Assembly (NCBI GenBank): GCA_025999435.1
Contig: BNXH01000001.1
Location: 1-64,000 of the forward strand
Source of the DNA: Bacteroidia bacterium
GTDB taxonomy: Bacteria > Bacteroidota > Bacteroidia > Bacteroidales > Dysgonomonadaceae
Length of the DNA stretch: 64,000 nucleotides
Direction of reading: 5' to 3'
Made by a program: the position numbers and the translations under genes. Numbering within the stretch: the first letter of the stretch is position 1; each line of letters begins with the position of its first letter. The notes beneath the pieces are model-generated. The model was not told the DNA's origin. It worked only from the letters and a program-made list of their open reading frames with translations, and ran no database searches. Shown here piece by piece: positions 9,136 through 17,400 of the stretch.

Positions 9136-9699
9136 GAGTTCATCTCTCAATAAGGATGCCAATTCATAATCTTCACCTTCAATTGCGTCTTTTAAGAGAG
9201 TTTCCAATTCTTCAGTATCAAGCAAAGAATAATCTAAAGCCAGATTGTCTTTTTCATCTTCCCGGGCATATTCAGAAGAGGTGTTCTCTTCGAAGACAAT
9301 AGCCTGTTCCCGCATAATTGACTTTGTGGTATAAATAGGAGATTTGGTCCTTAGAGCTATAGCAATAGCGTCAGACGTCCGGGATTCTATTTCAACACTA
9401 TGTTCTCCCTGACGGAAATACATTTTTGAATAGAAAACGCCATTATCGTATTTATATATAACGACTTCAAGTAATGTAATGTTAAATTCGGAAGTAAGCG
9501 TTTGGAATATATCGTGGGCTAAAGGCCTTGGAGGTATAGACCCTTGTAAACGAAACGCGATAGACTGGGCTTCCGGTGTTCCTATTATGATTATTAGACG
9601 CCGGACTCCATCATCTTCAGCTAATATTAGCCCGTATGTTCCTGACTGTGTTTGATTAAACGAAAATCCAAGTACTGATAACCTTATCTTATCTTCCAT
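9112..9699 (-). CDS. Bifunctional nuclease family protein (DUF151) with UVR motif
   Basis: A 195-residue protein. The N-terminal DUF151 domain (about residues 1-135) contains the family pattern ending in SRTSDAIAIALR. The C-terminus (about 155-190, LETLLKDAIEGEDYELASLLRDE) is a UvrB/UvrC-type UVR helix-turn-helix motif. Distant homologues have been described as DNases/RNases in plants; the bacterial role is unsettled. The start at 9699 (MEDKIRLSVLG) was preferred over an upstream in-frame ATG at 9789 because a promoter lies between the two. The last codons form part of the convergent terminator stem. Confidence 0.85.
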   Translation of the reverse strand: MEDKIRLSVLGFSFNQTQSGTYGLILAEDDGVRRLIIIIGTPEAQSIAFRLQGSIPPRPLAHDIFQTLTSEFNITLLEVVIYKYDNGVFYSKMYFRQGEHSVEIESRTSDAIAIALRTKSPIYTTKSIMREQAIVFEENTSSEYAREDEKDNLALDYSLLDTEELETLLKDAIEGEDYELASLLRDELKKKLGIN

Positions 9700-9715
9700 A
9701 TAACAGAGTATTGCC

Positions 9716-9748
9716 CAAAAATAACTATTTATTTTTAATTTGACCAAA
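9716..9748 (-). promoter_or_regulatory. Promoter of the bifunctional nuclease gene
   Basis: Read on the minus strand, TTTG (9748-9745), a 21-base spacer and TATTTTTG (9723-9716) make a full match to the Bacteroidetes consensus. Transcription would begin near 9710, about 11 bases before the ATG at 9699. This supports the shorter start. Confidence 0.65.
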
Positions 9749-9869
9749 ATTCTATTTCTAAAGTAAGGCAACCGCGTGAAAATAGCCAAAATGTTACCGG
9801 ATGAAATAAATTCCGTGCGTTTAAATTATTAATTGACTATTCCGACTTTAGGAACAACGTGTTAAGTAA

Positions 9870-10364
9870 TTATTGAATAGATAAATCTTTTTTTACCTTA
9901 TTTAATAACCCTTCACACGAATCTTCTAATAGATCGAGAACCAGTTCGAAGCCCTCAGCCCCGGAATAATACGGATCGGGTATATGATCGTTTTCATATT
10001 TTTTCGAAAAATCCATCATACGATGAACCTTTGCTTCCGAATCAAGATCCGGCGCAAGGCGCAATATAGTATTATAATTGCTGTCGTCCATTGCCAATAT
10101 TATATTGAAACGGTCAAAATCACGACTCGTAAATTTGCGAGAAAGCGAATCGAACTTATACCCTCTGCGGGTTCCATGCTGTCTCATTCGTGCATCGGGT
10201 AATTCTCCTATATGATAACCTGCTGTTCCGGCTGAATCTACTTCTATTTTGTCTTTTAATCCTTGTCTTCTCACCATCTTTTTGAAAATTCCTTCGGCAG
10301 CAGGAGACCGGCATATATTTCCCAGACAGACGAACAGAACTTTATAAGTAGTATTATCAGACAT
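9870..10364 (-). CDS. Low-molecular-weight protein tyrosine phosphatase
   Basis: A 164-residue cytoplasmic phosphatase. The P-loop C(X)5R is CLGNICRS (C13-R19) near the N-terminus. The general-acid Asp lies in HIPDPYYSG (about residues 130-138). The length is normal. Bacterial members act on tyrosine kinases of capsule or exopolysaccharide synthesis, or on arginine phosphate; no such kinase is in the window. Its start overlaps the end of the marR-like gene by 8 bases, so the two are translationally linked and the regulator is transcribed first. Confidence 0.9.
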   Translation of the reverse strand: MSDNTTYKVLFVCLGNICRSPAAEGIFKKMVRRQGLKDKIEVDSAGTAGYHIGELPDARMRQHGTRRGYKFDSLSRKFTSRDFDRFNIILAMDDSNYNTILRLAPDLDSEAKVHRMMDFSKKYENDHIPDPYYSGAEGFELVLDLLEDSCEGLLNKVKKDLSIQ

Positions 10365-10719
10365 ATTCTTTCTTATTCATTATTTCGTTAATAATCTCTT
10401 TTATTCTTTGGTCTTCACAACCTATTTCCCGTAGCATATCTTCACCTATTACTGTTAGCCTGAAGTACATCTGTCGCTTGTCCCCCTCTCCCAGTATGCG
10501 TTCAATAAAGCCTTTATCCTCTATGGATCTGATTACTTTAGATGCATTAGAGTTGGTGAGGCCTAATTTCTCTGCGATTTCTCCTGAAGAAAGCTTGTTG
10601 GATCTCAGGCTACACAATAGCATTCCTTCGTTCAGGCATAAGTCATGCTTTTGCTGAAATTCGATCTCAAATTCCCGGATAGAGCGATAAATATCTCTGA
10701 TTGAACACAATGATTTCAT
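10357..10719 (-). CDS. MarR-like winged-helix transcriptional regulator
   Basis: A 120-residue DNA-binding protein. The winged helix occupies about residues 35-100: LSSGEIAEKLGLTNSNASKV (about 46-65) is the helix-turn-helix, and FIERILGEGDKRQMYFRLT (about 74-92) the wing. It is shorter than typical MarR (about 140), lacking part of the C-terminal dimerisation helix. The effector cannot be read. It leads a two-gene operon with the phosphatase. A perfect inverted repeat begins at the base just before its ATG, and may be an autoregulatory operator. Confidence 0.75.
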   Translation of the reverse strand: MKSLCSIRDIYRSIREFEIEFQQKHDLCLNEGMLLCSLRSNKLSSGEIAEKLGLTNSNASKVIRSIEDKGFIERILGEGDKRQMYFRLTVIGEDMLREIGCEDQRIKEIINEIMNKKEYV

Positions 10720-10805
10720 ACGATAATAATTTTGATTTTAGTTGCCGTATGTAACTCGCATGATTTTTATTATCGTGGGCTTTGGTGATTTGACAAAAAT
10801 CATGC
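10720..10805. promoter_or_regulatory. Two overlapping perfect inverted repeats upstream of the marR-like gene
   Basis: Repeat 1: ACGATAATAA at 10720-10729 pairs with TTATTATCGT at 10767-10776. Repeat 2: GCATGATTTTT at 10758-10768 pairs with AAAAATCATGC at 10795-10805. They share bases 10767-10768 and their loops interlock, so the two RNA stems compete. The site lies between the thioredoxin stop and the marR start, both on the minus strand. Repeat 2 could be a terminator or attenuator and repeat 1 an operator; this is inference. Confidence 0.45.
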
Positions 10806-10811
10806 TTCGTT

Positions 10812-11303
10812 TCATTTTTTCTTATTCAGTAAGACTTCATCGATAGCCTCTTTTAATGTATGTTTGGGTAGTGCCCCTTGCGCCATTTGCGGTTGGCCTT
10901 CCATTGGTACGAATAATAGGCTTGGGATGCTTCTTATTCCGAACATTGCCGCCAATTCTTGCTCAGCTTCGGTATCTATTTTATAGATATAAATTTGATC
11001 GCCATATTCGGCCGCTAATTCTTCCAATACCGGGGCAATTGCCTTACATGGGCCACACCAGTCGGCATAAAAATCTATCAACGCAGGTTTGTCTCCCAGA
11101 TACTTCCATTCCGAAGGATTAGCTTCATAATTAGTCACTTTTTTAAGAAAATCTATTTTATTTAAGTGTATTGGTTTCATTTTATTCTCCTTTTTCACTG
11201 TTTCTGTTGTTTCGGCATTTGCCGTTTGTTTATTTTCTGTTTGTCCGTTGCAGGAACTAAATAAAGAGCCTGCGAATAGTAATACTAATAAAATTTGTCT
11301 CAT
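10812..11303 (-). CDS. Thioredoxin-fold lipoprotein
   Basis: A 163-residue protein starting at 11303 (MRQILLVLLFAGSLFSSCNG). It has a lipoprotein signal with lipidated C18, a short polar linker and a thioredoxin domain (about 45-160). The active site is WCGPC (C82, C85), followed by the cis-Pro region SIPSLLFV. Being lipidated, it most likely works as a periplasmic disulfide reductase or oxidase. The reading frame extends upstream to 11480, but that extension overlaps the DUF6132 gene and would bury the signal peptide. The two genes are 8 bases apart and probably cotranscribed. Confidence 0.88.
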   Translation of the reverse strand: MRQILLVLLFAGSLFSSCNGQTENKQTANAETTETVKKENKMKPIHLNKIDFLKKVTNYEANPSEWKYLGDKPALIDFYADWCGPCKAIAPVLEELAAEYGDQIYIYKIDTEAEQELAAMFGIRSIPSLLFVPMEGQPQMAQGALPKHTLKEAIDEVLLNKKK

Positions 11304-11311
11304 TTTTTTCG

Positions 11312-11512
11312 TTATTTTTTTTTGAAAAATCCAAAAATAAGGCCGCCCACGATTGCTGCCCAAATCACACTCATTGCCGGTGACGCTGTAATGGGGCAAG
11401 TTCCCGTATTGCATCCTATATGATACCAGTATAAATAACCTCCGATACCACCGGTAACAGCACCGGCAAGATACAACCAATTTCGTTTTAATATATCAAT
11501 AGCTTTATTCAT
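11312..11512 (-). CDS. DUF6132 family small membrane protein
   Basis: A 66-residue protein with two hydrophobic segments (about residues 12-30 and 45-62) separated by a loop holding a Cys pair (GCNTGTCPITASP). It ends in a basic FFKKK tail. This fits the Bacteroidota family DUF6132, of unknown function, often seen next to thioredoxin-like genes. The conserved CxxxxC loop together with the adjacent thioredoxin suggests a redox partnership, which is an inference. It is the first gene of a two-gene operon. Confidence 0.75.
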   Translation of the reverse strand: MNKAIDILKRNWLYLAGAVTGGIGGYLYWYHIGCNTGTCPITASPAMSVIWAAIVGGLIFGFFKKK

Positions 11513-11538
11513 TTATTTAAAATTATGATTTATCGTTA

Positions 11539-11546
11539 CAAAGATA
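11539..11546 (-). promoter_or_regulatory. -7 promoter element of the DUF6132-thioredoxin operon
   Basis: The minus strand reads TATCTTTG at 11546-11539, an exact TAnnTTTG. It lies 27 bases before the start codon at 11512. A well-spaced -33 TTTG was not found. Confidence 0.5.
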
Positions 11547-11654
11547 ACAATATTTTCCATTAAAATAAATTTCCAAAGGAAAATAAATATTAAAATGAAC
11601 AAATCTTTCTTACTTATAGGGAAGTAAGCTTGTGTTGTTAATTATTATACTATT

Positions 11655-12788
11655 CTATTGTCCGGAGAATACCTTGTTGATCTCGTCTAATAAGTATTCT
11701 TTAGGATCGGAGCTGTATTCCCAGAACATCACTCCGGCCATATTGTTTTCCTTTACATATTCGCATTTTGCCTTAACTGATTCTTCATCGTCATAGGTTA
11801 CGAATATTCCTTTATAGAAATTGTATAAATAAGGAGCCTGTGCCGGATTGTCCCAGTACCTGTAATACTCATCCTTATTTACCAGACTGTCTTTTATGTA
11901 TGTATAACCTTTGCCTTGTATTTGCTTATCGATCTCCTCTCCCAAACCTTTCGAAGCTCCCTTCTTCAGTTGAAAGATTCTTCCGTAAAAAGCAATACCC
12001 ATTACTAATTTTTCGGCTGGGACTCCGGCTTTGATAAATCCGTCGATAGCAGTAGCGGCCGAACTCTTTATTTCATAATTGTCCGATGGGTAGAGGTTTG
12101 TGTGGTGAATGGCTATTTCGTTCGATTGGTTGTCATAGCTCATTATATTTACGTAGTCAAGATATTCCTGCGCCTTGCCCATCTCTGTATTATCAATGAA
12201 TTTTTGGAATCCTCCCACAGCTGTAGTAAGCAGATATTTCTTGTCCGTCGTTTTCGAAAGAGCATCTAATTCTGCTCTGATAGCTGCAAACATCAGTGTG
12301 TAGTTTCTTTTGTCTTCAGGACGATATACATTGTCTTTATCTCCCGGAATCGCAGGGTATTCCCAATCAATATCTACTCCATCCAGATTGTATTTGCCCA
12401 TTATATCTACTGCTGATTTTGCAAATATTTTTTGTCCGTCGCCTGTAAGTACTGCATCCGAGAAGTTCTTACTCCAAGACCAACCTCCAATAGAAATCAG
12501 TATCTTAAGGTCCGGGTTTTGTTGTTTTAGTTCGTTTAGTTTTCTGAAATTCACTGTATCGGTTGCTTCATTCGTCAGAAAGGCTTTCCCGTCTTTTACA
12601 TCCACAAAGGCATAATTGATGTGAGTTATTTTATCGGGCGATATTTTATTAATATCCACCAACCCTTTATATCCACCTACATAGGCTATAATAACACGGT
12701 TCCCGCTTTTTTCCTCTTCGTCTTTTCCTGAGCAGGATATAAATACTACAAAAAGCAGTAAGATAGAAATAATTAGTGTTTTCTTCAT
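11655..12788 (-). CDS. GH18 family glycoside hydrolase lipoprotein (chitinase-like)
   Basis: A 377-residue surface or periplasmic lipoprotein: signal MKKTLIISILLLFVVFISC with lipidated C19, then one GH18 TIM barrel. The catalytic motif DGVDIDWE (D136 to E143) has all three acidic residues and the proton-donor E143. KILISIGGWSWS (about 95-106) is the conserved SxGG strand. Family members split beta-1,4 linkages in chitin, chitooligosaccharides or N-glycan cores; no binding module is attached, so soluble oligosaccharides or glycoproteins are plausible substrates. It is followed upstream by another lipoprotein gene on the same strand (36-base gap). Confidence 0.88.
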   Translation of the reverse strand: MKKTLIISILLLFVVFISCSGKDEEEKSGNRVIIAYVGGYKGLVDINKISPDKITHINYAFVDVKDGKAFLTNEATDTVNFRKLNELKQQNPDLKILISIGGWSWSKNFSDAVLTGDGQKIFAKSAVDIMGKYNLDGVDIDWEYPAIPGDKDNVYRPEDKRNYTLMFAAIRAELDALSKTTDKKYLLTTAVGGFQKFIDNTEMGKAQEYLDYVNIMSYDNQSNEIAIHHTNLYPSDNYEIKSSAATAIDGFIKAGVPAEKLVMGIAFYGRIFQLKKGASKGLGEEIDKQIQGKGYTYIKDSLVNKDEYYRYWDNPAQAPYLYNFYKGIFVTYDDEESVKAKCEYVKENNMAGVMFWEYSSDPKEYLLDEINKVFSGQ

Positions 12789-12824
12789 TTTATACAGACT
12801 TAATGTTAATCTTTTATTTGGCTC

Positions 12825-13409
12825 TTAGCTTCCTCCGAAACTGAAACTTACAGGAATATATATCGGTGATGTTACCGGGACAGTACCAATCATAAATGTA
12901 GGCTTTAACTGAACACTCACATTCGATTTTTGCGAACCTATACCGACCAGGTTTTTAGCAATATTCAGTACCGCATCTTTCGAGTTGTTTTTCATAAGGG
13001 TGGCCAGATCTACTCCAATAGAAAGAGGTAATGTTTGAGTCTGCCCGGCAGCTATATTCAAAGCCTGATTTACCGCTCCCGTTGTAAACTGGATATCATC
13101 GATACTAACCACGTATTGTAATCCATTGAGCATGGCGGCTGATTGGTTGGGATTTTTTATATTAAGGTTCAATGTAAAATTAAGTGGAATAGAAGTTGCT
13201 GATCCTGTCAGTATTGAAGTTACTTTGGGAATGGACGTAATGGAAAGCCCGTTTGAGAGGTTCATCCCGGAAACAGACATTCCGGAAATGGATTTGTAGC
13301 TATACTCACAATTGATCATGTTGTATGTACCGGATAAACCTTGCTGTAAATTACTGCAACCGGCCAATACCAGCGCAATCACGAGTAGTGTAAAAAATTT
13401 CTTTTTCAT
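12825..13409 (-). CDS. LEA14-like (WHy-domain) lipoprotein
   Basis: A 194-residue lipoprotein. The signal MKKKFFTLLVIALVLAGC gives lipidated C18. The rest is a beta-sandwich-like sequence resembling LEA type 2/WHy domains: LNIKNPNQSAAMLNGLQYVVSID matches the NPN-containing conserved strand pair. A Gly/Ser-rich end follows. Function is unknown in bacteria; the family is linked to desiccation or stress in plants. It lies 20 bases downstream of the Smr-protein gene and 36 bases upstream of the GH18 gene on the same strand. Confidence 0.65.
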   Translation of the reverse strand: MKKKFFTLLVIALVLAGCSNLQQGLSGTYNMINCEYSYKSISGMSVSGMNLSNGLSITSIPKVTSILTGSATSIPLNFTLNLNIKNPNQSAAMLNGLQYVVSIDDIQFTTGAVNQALNIAAGQTQTLPLSIGVDLATLMKNNSKDAVLNIAKNLVGIGSQKSNVSVQLKPTFMIGTVPVTSPIYIPVSFSFGGS

Positions 13410-13429
13410 TTTTATAATATTTTACTAGT

Positions 13430-14458
13430 CTATTTTATTGTTACCATTGTCGCTCCATAACCATATTCACGGAATGAGGCATCTTGATAATAAACTGATT
13501 TATATTTTGTTTTTAATTCTTTTAAAATTGTATTTTTAAGTACTCCGTCACCTTTTCCATGTATGAATACTATTTTTTGACCTTTATTGTTTTTGTTTTC
13601 TGCCATTACTTCGTTGAACTTTTTCAACTGATATTCCAGCATATCGCCCGGAGAAAGTCCATTTGTATTGTCAAGTAATTCGGTTATATGCAAATCGATC
13701 TCTAAGATAGGCTTTTTTTCTTTCTTTTCTATCGATTGTATCCGGGGACGTTCTTTTTGTTTCATTGCCTCTTCAATTTCTTTTGCCGAAATTGTCAATT
13801 CTCTTTCTGCAAGGTCTCTGCGAACAACCGGATATATGATGGCTTCGTCCTCGAAATAATCATTTTCCTTAAAACTGTGGAGTTTATAGAATTTAACTGT
13901 ATCTATATGTATATCTATGGAATAAGTATTTTTAAGAGCAAACTCTTTATTTCTCTTGTATGCGAAAAATTGAAGGCAAACGTGCTCGATATTGTTTATC
14001 TCCGGTTTGTCGAATTCTTCGATGAAAAGTTTCATGTTGGGTTCTATGCTTCCTGCATGTCTGCTAAGCCATCCTTTTTCTGTCCGGCTCATGTAATTGA
14101 ACGACAGGTAATAATTGCTGTCATTTACAAGATAACATTCAATATTGGTAGTGCTCAAACTTTTTATATCAATTGGCAGATAAGCCAGGTAAACGCCGAG
14201 TTGTTCTCCTTCTTTAGTTTCTTCGGGTTTATATTCTTCTTCCTTAACTTGTTGACGGGTTTGAAAGGCTTCAGCCGGCTTAGCCGTTGATTTGACCTGT
14301 ATGTCCTTTGCCGGTTCTATTACGACAGTTTCGCGTATCAGGACAGGTATATCAAACCCCTCTTCGTCTTCTACCAATACGATATCTTTTCCTTGAAATC
14401 CTTTTACTACACCGCCGCCTGTAGTATTCAGGAAGCGCACTTTATCTCCTATTTTCAT
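13430..14458 (-). CDS. DUF2027/Smr domain protein
   Basis: A 342-residue protein. The N-terminus (about residues 1-50) is an SH3-like segment (KIGDKVRFLNTTGGGVVKGF). The middle (about 90-210) matches the Bacteroidota DUF2027 beta-rich region. The C-terminus (about 255-342) is a Smr domain with EIDLHITEL and the HGKGDGVL motif (about 303-310). Smr domains nick DNA or RNA in MutS2 and related proteins; the HGKG signature supports nuclease competence here. Its start codon directly abuts the tamB stop on the same strand. Confidence 0.82.
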   Translation of the reverse strand: MKIGDKVRFLNTTGGGVVKGFQGKDIVLVEDEEGFDIPVLIRETVVIEPAKDIQVKSTAKPAEAFQTRQQVKEEEYKPEETKEGEQLGVYLAYLPIDIKSLSTTNIECYLVNDSNYYLSFNYMSRTEKGWLSRHAGSIEPNMKLFIEEFDKPEINNIEHVCLQFFAYKRNKEFALKNTYSIDIHIDTVKFYKLHSFKENDYFEDEAIIYPVVRRDLAERELTISAKEIEEAMKQKERPRIQSIEKKEKKPILEIDLHITELLDNTNGLSPGDMLEYQLKKFNEVMAENKNNKGQKIVFIHGKGDGVLKNTILKELKTKYKSVYYQDASFREYGYGATMVTIK

Positions 14459-17400
14459 CTATTTCTTTTCTTTATTTTTCTCTTCGTTTATAATCGGTTG
14501 TTGCACGGGTGCTATTTTTTGTCGTGCTGAATCTGTTACTTTTCGCGTCGAGTCTATAGTTTGTTGTATATTTCTGTTTCTTCTTCGTGGCTTGAAGGAT
14601 TGGAACAATCTCCTAAGAGTAGCAGCTTCTTTAGTATAGACAATACCAATGCCCTGCGTAGTAGGCGCCGTGCGATAATACTTATCGTTGGTATGGCTAT
14701 ATCCTCTTAGTGTCCACATAGAATTTAACTGATATTCCACGTCAAAATCTCCGATCAATGCATTATTTGCTGTCCGGTCTGTCTGATAACCGAGATTAGT
14801 GGAAATTTTCAATTTATCATCCAATAGCTTAGTGGAAGCATTAACAGTCATATTCAGGTCATTGACAGAGCCGTCATTCGATTCTATATTCGCCCCTATT
14901 TGCCACTTATCGCCTAATACATTTCCCATCAGAGCTGTCAGGCCACTGGACAACGCGCTGGATGCAATATTGGTCCATATACTGTTACCGAAGCTACTTC
15001 CGGCACCACCCATATCTACGTAGAACGATCCCGTGGCAACCAGAGATGCAAAGTTTCTTATTTTTTGTTCCTCAGTGCTTATCAATGTATTTACTCTGCG
15101 TTGCACATCGTCATTTGCTTCCGGCAGGCTAATATTATAAGTCACATCCATCTTATCCATATTCCCTTTTATTCCAAGTATGCAGTCCACCATTGTTTTT
15201 GTAGTAGATCCGTCCATGCCAAAACTATTATCCAATGTAGCCAGATTTGCTCTAACTCTGCGGTATGCCGTAATATCAAACTCTGTTTTGAGAGGATCGC
15301 CTTTAAAATATAGCTTACTGCCGTCCTGAATTTTAAAATCCAGTTTCTTTATATTTTGCAGGTTAAGCTTAACCTTCCCGTCAGTCAATGCATAGTCTCC
15401 TCTGGCAAACATATTTTCATTTTGCATGTCATAATAGAAATCGATTGTCCCGGAACCCTTTGCTTCCATTTCATCGCCTGTATTCTGATCCATTATTACC
15501 CTTAAAGTTATGTCAGGAGTAACATTCAGTTTGATGTTAAGTTTAATAGGCAGAGGTGTCTCTCTGCGTATCAAATCTTTCAGGGAATTGTTGAGTTTTT
15601 CTTCCGGAACATTAATGTATACTACGCTCTTGTAGTCACTGGCTTCGGAATGTTGAGGTAGAAGTATGTTGAGAACAGAGTTTTTGTCGTTTTTTATCTG
15701 CATATCCATATTTATGCCATCGTTTGTTCCGTTTATCTTTACGTTTCCTGTGGCATATACACGCCCATAAAACAGACTGTCGGTGCGATGCATGGTATTT
15801 AGTACCATCAGATTGTTCATCTGCATATTCAACGAATACTTCATGTTGTCGAAGTTCTTATGCGTGACTGTTGCATTTACGGTTGCTTTACTGCCTTTGC
15901 TATCTCTTATGGTCAGGTTGTCAAACCCTATTCTGTCAGGGGCTACTCTGATCGTATCTGAAATCGTATAGACTACATTCGTGTAATCTATTCCGATCTG
16001 AGTATCGTTGAATCCCAAAAATCCCCTTATCTTCGGAGCTTTTGAGCTTCCTTCAACGATCAGGTTGGTGCTGACGGTTCCGTCTACTTTGTTTAGCATA
16101 TCGGAGACAAATGGTTGTATCCATTTCAAAGGCATTTCCTGGAGCCGCAATTGTAAGTCGAGAGAATCCTGTACGGTATATATTGTCCCATCCAGTTCAG
16201 CAAGATTCCGGTCTCCTTTATTCAGCATGGCATCCAGCCTTACTCCTCCGAAATAATCGCTCCACTGGCTGTCTATTTTCATTGTGCCTAATGTATCGCT
16301 GAAAATGACGATATCTGCCATTTCCAGATCCTTAGTATACATTTCCGGACGATCCAATATATTCGTTAACAGTACATTTCCGTACAGGCATCCCCGAATA
16401 TTTTTTATTTCGAAGGCCTCCAGTAAATCTCCTATTTCCGCATGGCTGAAGTATACTTTCAGACTATCCGATTCTGACTTGGAAATAATTCCGTCAATAC
16501 CAAAGTATTTTTTATTATTCAATTCTATTCCCAGGTTGCTTATCTCTGTTCTTGTCCCTTTATTGATTATTTCGGCAGGCAATAAGTTTAACGCAAGCTT
16601 CTGTATCTTTATCTCTGAAGGGATGATTTTAAGAGATGATATTAACTCATCCTTTTCGTCCCGGCTAAAGGTGGCCGAAGCTTCCAGCCTGCCATTAATA
16701 TTTACCGTCGTATTGTCGCTGACAATTTTGGATAGAGCATAAATGGTATTATCGGCTCCATCGACGTTTAACGATACCCTATAAATCCCATTCTCCATCA
16801 GCACTCCTGTATTGGCTATGATATTGAAGGCCGAATCGACATTCGAAACAGTTATTGCCGTGTTTTTTATGTCATAATCTCCAAAACGGATATAGGGGAT
16901 ATTTACCTTTATGCTAATTTGCTTGTCTATGGTATTAATCCGGCCGTCTATTCGGGCAGGTTCTATTATATCGACAGGCAAAGTAAATATTTTACCCAAT
17001 TCCTCCGTATTATTAGCTGTAATATTGAAGGTGAAATCGTTTTGAGCTTCCTTTACGCGCTTCGTTGTTTGAAATACATCGGGGAGGTAATTGTGCATCA
17101 GATTGGTGAATTCATCGGCTATAGACACGAATGTGTACTGTCCGCGTATATTTGCCGAGAATAGAGATGAAGTGAGCGTTATAAATTTTTCGTTTGTATC
17201 TCTACCTAGTTCTAATGTGAATTTTCCCGGTTTAAAGCCGATATTCGTATCATCATGCAGGTATAGGCTGTCGATATTTATTTTCCCAACCATGTGATCT
17301 ATATCCAGACCTTTGATATTTCCATTCAAAGCCATTGTTAAGCGGGGATTTACCCAATTCTTATCCTTGTAGAAATGATCGACAAGCAAATCATCAACGC

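Noticed and set aside
13736-14290. 184-codon plus-strand ORF opposite the Smr gene
   Set aside because: Antisense to a clear DUF2027/Smr protein. The Phe- and Ser-rich product is an artefact of reverse-reading AT-rich coding DNA.
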